NCBI GenBank assembly: GCA_018057705.1
Contig: JAGPDF010000028.1
Span: 1-55,260 of the forward strand
Length of the DNA: 55,260 bases
Reading direction: 5' to 3'
From: Thermoanaerobaculia bacterium
GTDB lineage: Bacteria > Acidobacteriota > Thermoanaerobaculia > Multivoradales > JAGPDF01
Shown: one piece after another, positions 43,942 through 53,760 of the stretch
Layout of the letters: each line of letters opens with the position of its first letter
Numbering within the stretch: the first letter of the stretch is position 1
The notes under the pieces: generated by a model
What the model saw: the letters and a program-made list of their open reading frames with translations, nothing else
Told to the model about the DNA's origin: nothing
Databases searched by the model: none
Made by a program: the position numbers and the translations under genes

Positions 43942-44960
43942 GGTGCCTCCTCGCGCGCCGCGCGGCGTGGCCAGCGGACATAGGGCGAAAGCGTGAGCCA
44001 GAGGGCGAGCGCCACGCCGGCAGCGGCGAGCGGCCACTGGAATCGCTCCTCCAGGGTCGCCACCGTCGAGCTCGAGATGCCGCGCTTCTGCATGGCCGAG
44101 ACTCGCTCGACGAGCGGCCGCGGATCGACACCGGCGTTCGTCGCTTCGAGGTAGATCCCGCCGGTGGCCTTGGCGAGCCGTTCCAGCACGGCCGGCTGCA
44201 GGCGGCTGATCACGATCTCACCGGTGCTGGTGCGCTTGAACTCGCCCTCGGCACCGGCGACCGGAACGGGCGCGCCCTGCTTCGTGCCGACTCCGACCGT
44301 GTGCACGACGATTCCGGCTTCGACCAGGCGATCGATCACCGGTGACAGCTCCTCGTCGTGGTCCTCACCGTCGGAAAGCAGGATCAGGACGCGCTGCTTG
44401 TCGTGCCCGGCCGGGAAGAGGTCGATCGCGCGCGACAGCGCGGGAGCGAACTGCGTGCCGGGAAGCGGCAGGGAGCCCGGCTCGACGGCGTCGAGAAGCA
44501 GATCGAGCACGGCGACGTCGACGGTGAGCGGCGCCATGACCACGCCCACGCCCTCCGCCTGGACCAGCGCCACCCGGTTTCCGGGCAGCTCCTGCGCCAT
44601 GCGGCGCACCAACGACTGCGCCAGCCAGATCCGCGACGGCAGAACGTCGTAGGTCGCCATCGAGGCGGACGTGTCGAGCAGGAAGACGATGTCGACGCCG
44701 CGATGCTCGACCTTCTCGATCGATTCGCCCCACCGCGGGCGCGCGAGCGCGATCGCGAGACACAGGGTCGCGAAACCGAGCAGGATCGCCGCCCACGCCG
44801 CGGCGCGCGGCCGGTTGCCGGAGCGCAGCCGGGGCTCGATGGCACGCGAGGCCCAGGCGGCTTCGGCGGTGGCGCGGCGGCGGTGCAGCCAGAATGCGGC
44901 CGCCGCGGCGAGCGGCGCCGCGAGCGCGAGCCAGAGCAGGCGGGGATCGGCGAAGTTCAT
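43938..44960 (-). CDS. batB: BatB-type von Willebrand factor A protein
   Basis: A 340-residue inner-membrane protein with two N-terminal helices, a VWA domain facing the periplasm and a C-terminal helix (about 310-330). The metal-ion site is 'VFLLDTSASMATYD' (D-x-S-x-S), with a second Asp in 'ILLSDGEDHDEE'. The segment 'VGVGTKQGAPVP' is typical. It overlaps batA upstream (ATGA) and batC downstream (CTGA). It likely acts as an adaptor with BatA and MoxR. Confidence 0.9.
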   Translation of the reverse strand: MNFADPRLLWLALAAPLAAAAAFWLHRRRATAEAAWASRAIEPRLRSGNRPRAAAWAAILLGFATLCLAIALARPRWGESIEKVEHRGVDIVFLLDTSASMATYDVLPSRIWLAQSLVRRMAQELPGNRVALVQAEGVGVVMAPLTVDVAVLDLLLDAVEPGSLPLPGTQFAPALSRAIDLFPAGHDKQRVLILLSDGEDHDEELSPVIDRLVEAGIVVHTVGVGTKQGAPVPVAGAEGEFKRTSTGEIVISRLQPAVLERLAKATGGIYLEATNAGVDPRPLVERVSAMQKRGISSSTVATLEERFQWPLAAAGVALALWLTLSPYVRWPRRAAREEAP

Positions 44961-45952
44961 GGCTCGGCGGTCATCCGCAGGGCGCCGGCGACGAATGGCA
45001 GAAGGAGAAAGGCGAGCGCCGTCCAGGCGAACGGCTGGAAGCTCTCGCGGTAGCGGATGTAGCGCTTGACCTGCATCGGAGTCTTCTCGAGCAGGTCGAT
45101 GCGGTCGAAGACGGCACGCAGCGTGCCCGGATCGACTGCGGAGAAGAAGGCGCCGCCGGTGCGTTCGGCGATCGCGCGCAGGAGCTTCTCGTCGACCTGG
45201 ACCTCCATCGGAACGCGGCGGGTCTCGATCCGTCCGGTGAGCGGATCACGCACCTGCACCGGCACCGGCACGCGGCCTTCGCGGCCGACGCCGATGGTGT
45301 AGACGCGCAGGCCCAGACCCTTGGCGACCGCGGCCGCCGAGAGCGGGTCGATCTCGCCGGCGTTGTTGACACCGTCGGTGACCAGCACGACGACCTTGGA
45401 CTTCGCGCTGCTGTCCTTCAGCCGGCTGGCGGCGTTGGCCAGGGCGACGCCGATCGCCGTCCCGTCCTGGACGATGTTGAGCTCGATCGAAGCGACCAGC
45501 TCGTCGAGCATGGCGCGATCGGTCGTGAGCGGCGACCGGGTGAGCGCGGTGCCGCCGAAGATCGTGACTCCAATGCGATCGCCCGGACGTTTGGCGATGA
45601 ACTCTCGGACCACCTGCTTGGCGACGGAGAGGCGGTTCTTGGGCTGAAAGTCCTCCGCCCCCATGCTGCCCGAAGTGTCGATGACGATCTGAATGTCGAT
45701 CCCTTCGGTTGTCGCCTCCTCCCAGGAGTAGCCGAGCCGGGGCCGCCCGAGAGCGACGATGAGTGCCAGCAGCGCAATCACCCGGAAGTAGAACGGCAGG
45801 TGGAGGCGCCAGGCGCCGCCCGTGGTGCGCGGCAGGCGGCTGGCGAGGAGGGCGCCGCGACCGCCGCGGCGATGGTGACGCCAGACGAGAGCCGGCACGA
45901 GCAGCGCGGCGAGCAGCCAGAGCGGATCGGCGAACTGCGGCAGGCTGGTCAT
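44957..45952 (-). CDS. batA: BatA-type von Willebrand factor A protein
   Basis: A 331-residue membrane-anchored VWA protein. The metal site 'IVIDTSGSMGAEDF' (D-x-S-x-S) and 'VLVTDGVNNAGEIDP' are intact; 'LDELVASIELNIVQDGTAIG' holds the conserved threonine. Hydrophobic helices sit at the N-terminus (5-25 and 55-75) and at the C-terminus. The start ATG overlaps the upstream gene by four bases. Confidence 0.9.
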   Translation of the reverse strand: MTSLPQFADPLWLLAALLVPALVWRHHRRGGRGALLASRLPRTTGGAWRLHLPFYFRVIALLALIVALGRPRLGYSWEEATTEGIDIQIVIDTSGSMGAEDFQPKNRLSVAKQVVREFIAKRPGDRIGVTIFGGTALTRSPLTTDRAMLDELVASIELNIVQDGTAIGVALANAASRLKDSSAKSKVVVLVTDGVNNAGEIDPLSAAAVAKGLGLRVYTIGVGREGRVPVPVQVRDPLTGRIETRRVPMEVQVDEKLLRAIAERTGGAFFSAVDPGTLRAVFDRIDLLEKTPMQVKRYIRYRESFQPFAWTALAFLLLPFVAGALRMTAEP

Positions 45953-46980
45953 GCCGCGCCCCGTCCCCCGGCCGCCGAACCGCCCGCCGCCGTGGCAGCT
46001 GCCGTTGCAGCCGGCTCGACTGCGACCGGTGGTGCGAGGTGGCTCTCGATCGCGCCCGCGAGCTCGCGGGTCTCGCCGATGCGCGCCGCCGCCTCCGCGC
46101 TCTCCGCCGGGCGGAGCGCGAACTTGATCTGGTCGGCGAGGCGCAGCAGTCGAACGGCGCGCTGCACCAGCGCCGGGTCGAAACGCTCAGCGGCAAGCCG
46201 GCGCTGCACCTCGGTCGTCGTGCTCTCGAGGGCGCGAAAACCGAGGCGGCGGCCGAGGTAGCGCCGCAGCGCCTGGCTCAGGTGGACGAACGCCCCCGCC
46301 GGAGCTTCCGCGGCGAGCAGCCCCAGCGCGCGCTCGAGCTCGTCGAGCGGCGAGAGCTCCGGAGCGGCGAGCGGATCGATGCCCGGCCGCCGGCGCCAGG
46401 CGAGCACGGCCGCGAGAGCGGTGAGCGCGCCGGCGGTCGCGAGGGTCCACCAGAAGCTCCGTGGCACCGCGAGCGACCGCGGCGGCGAAGGCGGCGCCGG
46501 CGCGAGCTCCTTGTCGTCCGCCGGGATCACCGACCGTACTTCGAGTGCCAGATCGGGCGGCGTGAGGGCGCGTCGTCCGGGCTCGCCCGAAAGTCGAACT
46601 TCGACCGGCGGCAGCGCTGTTCTGCCCGGCCGGAAGGCAGTGAGCCGGAGCCGCTGCACCAGCTTTACCCCTGCTGGAGTGGAGGTCTTTTCGACCGGCG
46701 AGGCCGCGAGCACCTCGACGTCGCCCCAGCCGCTCGACCAGTCGGGGAACGTCGCCTCTCGGGCAGCGTCGGCGCCGGGAAGCTCGAGCGTGAGGGTGGC
46801 GGAGACGGGATCCCCGACGGCGAGGGCAGCCGGTTCGAGCTCGACCCCGACCCGCGCCTCTGGTGGGGCGGCCACTGTCGCACCGGGAGCCGTGCCGGCC
46901 GCCGTTGGAGATGCCGATGACGCGGTCTGCGGCGCCGAAAGGAGCAAGGCGAAGGCGACGAGTGACCGCAGGATTCTCAT
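45949..46980 (-). CDS. BatD-like/DUF4381-like protein of the moxR operon
   Basis: A 343-residue protein with a signal peptide ('LVAFALLLSAPQTASSA'), one Ig-like domain resembling the BatD repeat ('VGVELEPAALAVGDPVSATLTLELPG', core EPxxxxVGDP), a single transmembrane helix (about 175-195) and a cytoplasmic helical tail ('LERALGLLAAEAPAGAFVHLSQALRRYLGRRLG' region) like that of DUF4381 proteins. It ends in an Ala/Gly-rich tail. It sits between DUF58 and batA with 4-nt overlaps on both sides. The exact role is unknown; it is probably a scaffold for the VWA proteins. Confidence 0.7.
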   Translation of the reverse strand: MRILRSLVAFALLLSAPQTASSASPTAAGTAPGATVAAPPEARVGVELEPAALAVGDPVSATLTLELPGADAAREATFPDWSSGWGDVEVLAASPVEKTSTPAGVKLVQRLRLTAFRPGRTALPPVEVRLSGEPGRRALTPPDLALEVRSVIPADDKELAPAPPSPPRSLAVPRSFWWTLATAGALTALAAVLAWRRRPGIDPLAAPELSPLDELERALGLLAAEAPAGAFVHLSQALRRYLGRRLGFRALESTTTEVQRRLAAERFDPALVQRAVRLLRLADQIKFALRPAESAEAAARIGETRELAGAIESHLAPPVAVEPAATAAATAAGGSAAGGRGAA

Positions 46981-47921
46981 CGGCGCAGGCGCTTTCGACG
47001 CGACTCGAAAAAGGCCACCAGCTCCGGCATGTAGGGGCGATCGGTGGCGAGCACGAGGTGATCGAGGCCCAGGCTGCGGATCGTGGCGTGGAGTGCTTCG
47101 CGCTCGCCGCGGGCCCGCGCGATCTCCGCGGCGGCGTTCCTTCTGCCGTCGTAGAAGGCGACCTCGCCGGTCTCGGCGTCGCGCAGCACCAGAGGTCCGG
47201 CGGCCGGCGGTTGCAGGTCCTTCGGGTCGGCGAGCTCGACGACGATGACGTCGTGACGGGTCGCAGCGCGCTGCAGCGCCTGGACCGGCGGCGCGCCGAC
47301 GAAGTCCGAGACCACGAACAACACCGAGCGCTGGCGGAGGTTGGAGAGCACCGCGCCCAGACCCCGCTCGAGGTCGGTACCGCCGGCGGCCGGATGCTGC
47401 AGAACGTCGTGCACGAGCCGCAATACCTGGTTGCGTCGCCGCTGCGGCGGCAGGAACAGCTCGAGACGGTCCGAGAGCAGGGCCGCGCCGACGCGGTCGT
47501 GATTGCGCAATGCGGCAAAGGCGAGCAGGGCGGAGATCTCGGCGGCGAGCTCGCGCTTCAGGATGGCGCGCGAGCCGAAGCCGAGGCTGCCCGAGACGTC
47601 GATGGCGAGGAAGACCGTGAGGTCGCGCTCTTCGACGAACTGCTTGACGAACGGCGCGCCCATGCGGGCGGTCCGGTTCCAGTCGATGGTGCGGACATCG
47701 TCCCCCGGCTGGTAGGGGCGCACCTCGGCGAACTCCATGCCGCGGCCCTTGAAGACCGAGTGGTAGGTGCCGGCGACCCCCTGGTCGACCAGGCGGCGGG
47801 TCGAGATCTCGATCCGCCGGACCTTGGCCAGCAGGTCGGCCGGTACTCGTCGTACCGTTTTCGTCGAAGCGGGGGCGGCCGCTTCGCGGCGCCGCCAGCG
47901 CTCGCGCAGCGCGGAGAGCAT
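46977..47921 (-). CDS. DUF58 protein of the moxR operon
   Basis: A 314-residue soluble protein. The family signature 'GRGMEFAEVRPYQPGDDVRTIDWNRTARMG' is present (core RPYQPGDDVRTIDWN, about 65-80), followed by a degenerate VWA fold 'TVFLAIDVSGSLGFG'. DUF58 proteins are encoded directly after MoxR in most moxR-bat operons and probably bind it. The moxR stop is 14 bases upstream; the next gene overlaps by four bases. Confidence 0.92.
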   Translation of the reverse strand: MLSALRERWRRREAAAPASTKTVRRVPADLLAKVRRIEISTRRLVDQGVAGTYHSVFKGRGMEFAEVRPYQPGDDVRTIDWNRTARMGAPFVKQFVEERDLTVFLAIDVSGSLGFGSRAILKRELAAEISALLAFAALRNHDRVGAALLSDRLELFLPPQRRRNQVLRLVHDVLQHPAAGGTDLERGLGAVLSNLRQRSVLFVVSDFVGAPPVQALQRAATRHDVIVVELADPKDLQPPAAGPLVLRDAETGEVAFYDGRRNAAAEIARARGEREALHATIRSLGLDHLVLATDRPYMPELVAFFESRRKRLRR

Positions 47922-47935
47922 CAGGGTGCCCGAAC

Positions 47936-48988
<1,053 letters not shown>

Positions 48989-49064
48989 GCACACACTCCC
49001 ATGAGGCCCGGGCTGCAAGGGAAATGCCATCCGCGCTGTGCCAAGATGGCGGCGGAGCGACAAC

Positions 49065-49955
49065 TTGAAGGCAGAGACTACATTCCCGGCGCGGCCCCGC
49101 CGCAAGAAGGCCCTGGGGCAGCATCACCTGCGGGAGGGGAGCCTCTGCCGGCCGCTGCTCGAGTTTCTCTTCGCGAGTACCGGGCCGGCAGCCTTACCCC
49201 CGTTCGTCGTCGAGATCGGCCCGGGAGGGGGCGTGCTGACGGCCGAACTGCTCTCCGCCGGCGCCGAGGTTCTCGCCCTGGAGCTCGATCCGGAGTGGGC
49301 GGAGACCCTGCGCTCGCGCCTGGCGAGCGAAAAGCTCTCGGTAAAGGTGGGCGACGTTCTCGAGTTCGACTGGTCCGCCGTGCCCTCCGGGACGCTGGTC
49401 TGCGGAAATCTGCCGTACCAGATCGGGACGGCGATCGTGGACCGCGTCCTGCGCGCCTATCCCCAGGTCGAGCGGGCGGCGTTCCTGTTGCAGCGCGAGG
49501 TCGTCGACCGGCTGACGGCCAAACCCGGGGATCCCGAGTACGGCTCCTTGTCGCTGCTCACACAGGCGAGGGCGAGCGTCATCCGCCTGGGTATCGTCCG
49601 GCCCGGTTCCTTTGTCCCGCCACCCAAGGTCGACAGCGCCTTCGTCGGTCTGCGTCTGCACCCTGCGCCGCTCCCTGAAAGCGATATGCCGGAGTTCGAG
49701 CGGCTCCTGCGCGCCGCGTTCCGTCAGCGGCGCAAGACGCTTCTCAACTCCTTTACCAGCAGCTTTTCGCGCCCGGCTGTCGAAACCGCCCTGGCGACCG
49801 TCGGCTACGACCCCAAGACGCGCGCTGAGAGTCTGGCGATGGACGATTTTCTGGCCCTTTCCCGCGCCCTTTCCGGGCACGCCGGAACGGAGGCCGCTGC
49901 GCCGGGTGGTATTCTCGGTGCCATCGAAAGCACGGGAAACCCTAGAAAACCTTGA
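49065..49955 (+). CDS. rsmA: 16S rRNA dimethyladenosine transferase (RsmA/KsgA)
   Basis: A 296-residue SAM-dependent enzyme that dimethylates two adenines near the 3' end of 16S rRNA. SAM motif I is 'VVEIGPGGGVLTAELL' (48-63) and the catalytic 'GNLPYQIGTAI' (N115-L-P-Y118). The usual 'GQNFL' near the N-terminus reads 'GQHHL'. The start is taken as TTG 49065, with GGAG seven to eight bases upstream; GTG 49038 is possible. The stop overlaps the ftsK start by four bases (TTGA). Confidence 0.92.
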   Translation: MKAETTFPARPRRKKALGQHHLREGSLCRPLLEFLFASTGPAALPPFVVEIGPGGGVLTAELLSAGAEVLALELDPEWAETLRSRLASEKLSVKVGDVLEFDWSAVPSGTLVCGNLPYQIGTAIVDRVLRAYPQVERAAFLLQREVVDRLTAKPGDPEYGSLSLLTQARASVIRLGIVRPGSFVPPPKVDSAFVGLRLHPAPLPESDMPEFERLLRAAFRQRRKTLLNSFTSSFSRPAVETALATVGYDPKTRAESLAMDDFLALSRALSGHAGTEAAAPGGILGAIESTGNPRKP

Positions 49956-52435
49956 GCGAACCGCGTCGTGAGCAGCCCCGGGTCGAGATCTCCCCCGACA
50001 AGGGGCGCGAGATCGTCGGCGTCGTCTTCGCCGCGCTGGCGCTCCTCTGCGGAGCCAGCCTCGCGAGCTTCGCGCCTTCCGACCCGAGCTTCCTGCGCCA
50101 GGTCTCCGGCGCCGCGCCGACCCGCAACTGGATCGGTGGCTTCGGTGCCGAGATCGCCGCCGCCGGATTCGGCCTGCTCGGCCTGACCTGCCTGCTGATC
50201 CCCTTCCTCCTCGCTGTCGCCGCCTTGCGGCGGCTGCGCCCCCGGGCGCGGCCGACCGTCGTCGGGCGGGGCGCCGGAGCGGTCCTGATGATGGGGAGTC
50301 TGCCGGCGCTGCTGCAACTGCTGGTTCCGTCGCTCCTCTGGAGGGGCGAGGCGATCGATTCCGGCGGCGCCCTCGGAGTCGTGTTCTCCGGCGCTCTCGC
50401 GCAGCGGATGAACTTCGCCGGCGCGTTCGTCCTCCTGCTGGCGCTCTGCATCGTCGGCGTCGCGCTGCTCGTCCAGACGAGCCTCGGCGAGCTCCTCGAC
50501 CGCTGGCGGCGGCGCTTCTCCGGCATGCTCGATCAGTGGCGGCTGGCGCGCGCCCGCAAGGCCGAGCGCAAGGAGAAGGAGCGCTCGCGCAATCGCGTCG
50601 TCGTCAAGCACCTGCAGCGTGTCGCCGAAGAGAAACAGGAGCGTCTCGACAGGCTCGCCGGTGTCGCGTCGGGAAAGCGTCCGGGTTCCCCGGCTTCCGA
50701 CACCGGTGCCGATCCTTCCTCGGGAGAGGTCGCGCTGCCGGCGGCCGGCGGCCGCCTCGACCTGCCGTTGCGCGGCCCCGACCGGCCGGCGGACCGCCCG
50801 GTCACGGTCCGTCGGGTCGCAGCACCCTCGAATCCGATGCCGCTGCCAGGCGGAGCGGCGTCGGCGCTCGCTCCATCCACCGGCGCGTTTGCCCCCGAGA
50901 CGCCGGCGCGCAAGGAGAAGCAGAAGGAGTTCGGTTTCGTCGAAACCCAGACCGAGTCGGAGCTGCCGCCGCTCAATCTCCTCCAGCTCGAGAACGAGAA
51001 GCCGACGATCGACGAGGACGAGCTCGTCCGCCTCGGCGAGGCGATCCGCTCCCGTTGCCACGAATTCGGGGTCGAGGGCACCATCGAGGGCATCGGCCCG
51101 GGCCCGGTGATCACGGTATTCGAGTTCCAGCCCGCCCCCGGGGTGAAGGTCAGCCAGATCGTCAACCTCCAGGACGATCTGGCGCTCGCGTTGAAGGCCG
51201 AGTCGGTGCGCATCGACCGGATCGCGGGGCGGTCGACCCTGGGCGTCGAGGTGCCGAATCCGCGCCGCGGGATGATCCGGCTCGGCTCGATGCTCGCCAA
51301 CGACGCGTTCCGCCGGTCGCCCTCGCTGCTGTCGCTCGCCATCGGCATGACGATCCACGGCGAACCCTACTACGCCGACCTCGCGACGATGCCGCATCTG
51401 CTCGTTGCCGGCGCCACCGGATCGGGCAAGTCGATCGGCCTGCAGAGCCTCATCACTTCGATCCTCTACAAGGCGACGCGCGACCAGGTGCAGTTCATCT
51501 TCATCGATCCGAAGCGCATCGAGCTCGGGGTCTACGCCGATATCCCGCACTTGAAGACCGAGGTCGTGGTCGAACCGAAGAAGGCGGCGAACGCCCTGCG
51601 CTGGGCGGTGGCCGAGATGGAGCGGCGCTACAAGCTCCTCGCCGAGGTGCATGTGCGGTCGATCGACTTCTACAACCGGGCGATCCGCGACCCCGAAGTC
51701 CGCAAGCGCCTCGAGCTGACCGACACCGAGGGCCCGGTGCGCGAATCCGATCTCAAGCCGCTGCCGTACTACGTGATCATCATCGACGAGCTCGCCGATC
51801 TGATGATGGTCGCGGCGGCGGAGGTCGAGACCTCGATCGCGCGGCTCGCCCAGATGGCGCGCGCGGTCGGCATCCACCTCATCGTAGCGACCCAGCGGCC
51901 GTCGGTGGACATTCTCACCGGCACCATCAAGGCGAACTTCCCCTGCCGGCTGTCGTTCGCGACGGCGAGCCGGCACGACTCGCGGACGATTCTCGACGGC
52001 GTCGGCGCCGAGAAGCTCCTGGGCAAGGGCGACATGCTCTTCCTGCCCCCGGGCAGCAGTCGGCCGATCCGCCTGCACGGTCCGTACATCTCCGAGCAGG
52101 AGACGGCCGCGCTGGTGCGCTGGCTGAAGAAGCAGGGCAAGCCCGTCCTCGACCCGGCGGTACTCGCGGGTCCGGAGGAGAATGGCAACGAAGGGGGCGC
52201 GGGACCGATCGACGACGACCTCTTCGACCAGGCCGCCCGGCTCGTCGTCCAGGAGCGCCAGGCCTCCGCGAGTTTCCTGCAGCGCCGCATGCGGGTCGGC
52301 TTCTCGCGCGCCGCGCGCCTCATCGACATGATGGAGCGCGAAGGCCTCCTGGGGCCCGCTCAGGGCAGCAAGCCGCGCGACGTCCTCGTGCCGCCCAACT
52401 ACTTCACGGAAGTCGACGAGACGCTCGACCGCTAG
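49952..52435 (+). CDS. ftsK: DNA translocase FtsK
   Basis: An 827-residue septal DNA pump. Four hydrophobic helices (about 20-180) anchor it. A charged/Pro-rich linker (about 190-330) leads to the motor: Walker A 'GATGSGKSIGLQS' near 487, Walker B 'IIIDELADLMM' near 609, and 'ATQRPSVDILTGTIKANFP'. A C-terminal gamma winged helix ('LVVQERQASASFLQRRMRVG', about 770-790) would read chromosome-orienting motifs. It starts with TTG overlapping rsmA and ends in a CTAG shared with the convergent methyltransferase gene. Confidence 0.95.
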   Translation: MSEPRREQPRVEISPDKGREIVGVVFAALALLCGASLASFAPSDPSFLRQVSGAAPTRNWIGGFGAEIAAAGFGLLGLTCLLIPFLLAVAALRRLRPRARPTVVGRGAGAVLMMGSLPALLQLLVPSLLWRGEAIDSGGALGVVFSGALAQRMNFAGAFVLLLALCIVGVALLVQTSLGELLDRWRRRFSGMLDQWRLARARKAERKEKERSRNRVVVKHLQRVAEEKQERLDRLAGVASGKRPGSPASDTGADPSSGEVALPAAGGRLDLPLRGPDRPADRPVTVRRVAAPSNPMPLPGGAASALAPSTGAFAPETPARKEKQKEFGFVETQTESELPPLNLLQLENEKPTIDEDELVRLGEAIRSRCHEFGVEGTIEGIGPGPVITVFEFQPAPGVKVSQIVNLQDDLALALKAESVRIDRIAGRSTLGVEVPNPRRGMIRLGSMLANDAFRRSPSLLSLAIGMTIHGEPYYADLATMPHLLVAGATGSGKSIGLQSLITSILYKATRDQVQFIFIDPKRIELGVYADIPHLKTEVVVEPKKAANALRWAVAEMERRYKLLAEVHVRSIDFYNRAIRDPEVRKRLELTDTEGPVRESDLKPLPYYVIIIDELADLMMVAAAEVETSIARLAQMARAVGIHLIVATQRPSVDILTGTIKANFPCRLSFATASRHDSRTILDGVGAEKLLGKGDMLFLPPGSSRPIRLHGPYISEQETAALVRWLKKQGKPVLDPAVLAGPEENGNEGGAGPIDDDLFDQAARLVVQERQASASFLQRRMRVGFSRAARLIDMMEREGLLGPAQGSKPRDVLVPPNYFTEVDETLDR

Positions 52436-53163
52436 GCTCTGCCTCCGGCAGCCGGCTTCAGGGTGACCAGCACTTCGATGTACTCGGCGCGGATGCCGCG
52501 TGAGAGGTCGTCGATCCAGGCGATCTCCGTGAACAGGCCGGAGGCGTCGAAGATGTGACGGCAGATGTCGTAGCCCCAGTCGAACGTGACCAGCGAGCCT
52601 TCCGGAGTGAGTGGATTGTCGTGGTACTCGGGGGGCTCGAGGTGGAGGACCTCGCCACCCTGGCCGAGCCGCGCGCGCCGCCGGCTGGGGCGCTCCTTGT
52701 GGACCAAAGGCACCGTGCAGATGTGGGCGCCCCCGGGCTTGAGCGTGCGGGCGATCTCGCGGAAGACCTCGTCCGGCCGGAAGACGTGTTCGAGCACGTC
52801 CTGCGTCACGTGGAGGTCGACACTGCCGTCCGCGAACGACATGGCTTCGAGATCCTCGCAGCGCACGCCGCCGACCGAGCCTCCGGAGGGCGTGCCGGGA
52901 AAGTAGTGCGACGGGATGTAGCTCGGGCACTCCGCCGCGAGGCGCACGCTCGCGCCGCGGCTGCCTGGCGAAGATTCGTGAATGACGAGCTCGCGCCAGC
53001 GGGGATAGAAACGCTCGATGGTGAGCATCAGCGCCCGTTCGCGCGGGATGCTGCCGCAGTGCGAACAGGCGAAGTAGTCGCGCAGCCACTCCTGCGAGGC
53101 GACGAAGGTCACGTCGCGATCGCAGGTGGGGCAGTGCCCGGCGCTCTGCAGCAAAGCCGTCAC
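52432..53163 (-). CDS. Zinc-ribbon SAM-dependent methyltransferase
   Basis: A 243-residue protein beginning with a zinc-ribbon pair 'HCPTCDRD' and 'ACSHCGSIPRERAL' (four cysteines within the first 40 residues), then a methyltransferase domain with 'FADGSVDLHVTQDVLEHVFRP' (core VTQDVLEHV) and 'LKPGGAHICTVPL'. The classical glycine motif I is replaced by the diverged 'IHESSPGSRGASV', which some sugar-related methyltransferases show. The GTG start overlaps the lipoprotein gene upstream by four bases (GTGA). Confidence 0.75.
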   Translation of the reverse strand: MTALLQSAGHCPTCDRDVTFVASQEWLRDYFACSHCGSIPRERALMLTIERFYPRWRELVIHESSPGSRGASVRLAAECPSYIPSHYFPGTPSGGSVGGVRCEDLEAMSFADGSVDLHVTQDVLEHVFRPDEVFREIARTLKPGGAHICTVPLVHKERPSRRRARLGQGGEVLHLEPPEYHDNPLTPEGSLVTFDWGYDICRHIFDASGLFTEIAWIDDLSRGIRAEYIEVLVTLKPAAGGRA

Positions 53164-53627
53164 TGGAGATCCCGCGACGCGGAGGGAGTGACCTGCAGCG
53201 CGATCCCATAGTCGGCGGCGGTGAGCTTTCGCGTCGAGCGCGCCTCGGGGGTAACACCGAGGAGCTCGAAGCGCAGGCCGCGTACCTCGGCAGTCGGCGC
53301 CGTCGTTGCGAGCTCGAACTCGAAGCGCGGTGCCTCGCCCTGCGGCGACTCGAGGGCGAAGGCAAGCCGGATCTCGCCCGCCCAGACGCAGGTGACGTCG
53401 ACCGGGCATCGGCTGTCGGCCACCACCCGCTCGAGAGTCAGGACGATCCCGGGAGCTACCTCGGCTCGATCGGAAACGGAAAGGTCGAACCGGCCAGCGG
53501 CGTCGGGCTTCACCAGGTTCTCTCCTGCAGACGTAGCGGGGTCGGTCGGAGCAGCCGTTGCGCCACAACCGAAAAGCAAAAGACCGGTAAATAGAAAGGA
53601 GAAAGGAATCGGCCGGGAGGATCTCAT
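53160..53627 (-). CDS. Small lipoprotein of unknown function
   Basis: A 155-residue lipoprotein (160 if started at ATG 53642). The signal peptide 'PFSFLFTGLLLFGC' ends in a lipobox. The mature part is a beta-rich domain with 'DSRCPVDVTCVWAGEIRLAF', a disulfide-capable Cys-x5-Cys followed by W-A-G, seen in a family of uncharacterised secreted proteins. AGGA precedes ATG 53627. The DNA of its signal peptide contains copy B of the recurring AT-rich motif. It is co-transcribed with the zinc-ribbon methyltransferase. Confidence 0.65.
   Translation of the reverse strand: MRSSRPIPFSFLFTGLLLFGCGATAAPTDPATSAGENLVKPDAAGRFDLSVSDRAEVAPGIVLTLERVVADSRCPVDVTCVWAGEIRLAFALESPQGEAPRFEFELATTAPTAEVRGLRFELLGVTPEARSTRKLTAADYGIALQVTPSASRDLQ
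53578..53591. repeat. AT-rich recurring motif, copy B
   Basis: Plus strand reads AAAAGACCGGTAAA, inside the lipoprotein signal-peptide region. It matches copy A at 32429-32442 in 13 of 14 positions. Confidence 0.4.
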
Positions 53628-53692
53628 GCGCCTATCCTGCATCAGACAGGCGGCGCTGAGTCCCTCACGGCCGAATCATCCAGCTCTTTTTT

Positions 53693-53718
53693 CCCTTTAC
53701 CGGTCCTTTTCTTCTTTC
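53693..53718. repeat. AT-rich recurring motif, copy C (opposite orientation to B)
   Basis: Plus strand has CCCTTTACC (53693-53701), TTTACCGGTCCTTTT (53696-53710) and TTTTCTTCTTTC (53707-53718), in the noncoding stretch between the lipoprotein and the helicase genes. Confidence 0.4.
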
Positions 53719-53760
53719 CTACCTTTCGCTCCGCTGGCCTCCCGCGCTTCGCACGAGCGG

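Noticed and set aside
49805-53365. Very long minus-strand open frame opposite rsmA/ftsK
   Set aside because: It overlaps rsmA, ftsK and the real minus-strand methyltransferase frame. It has no domain and shadow-like composition.
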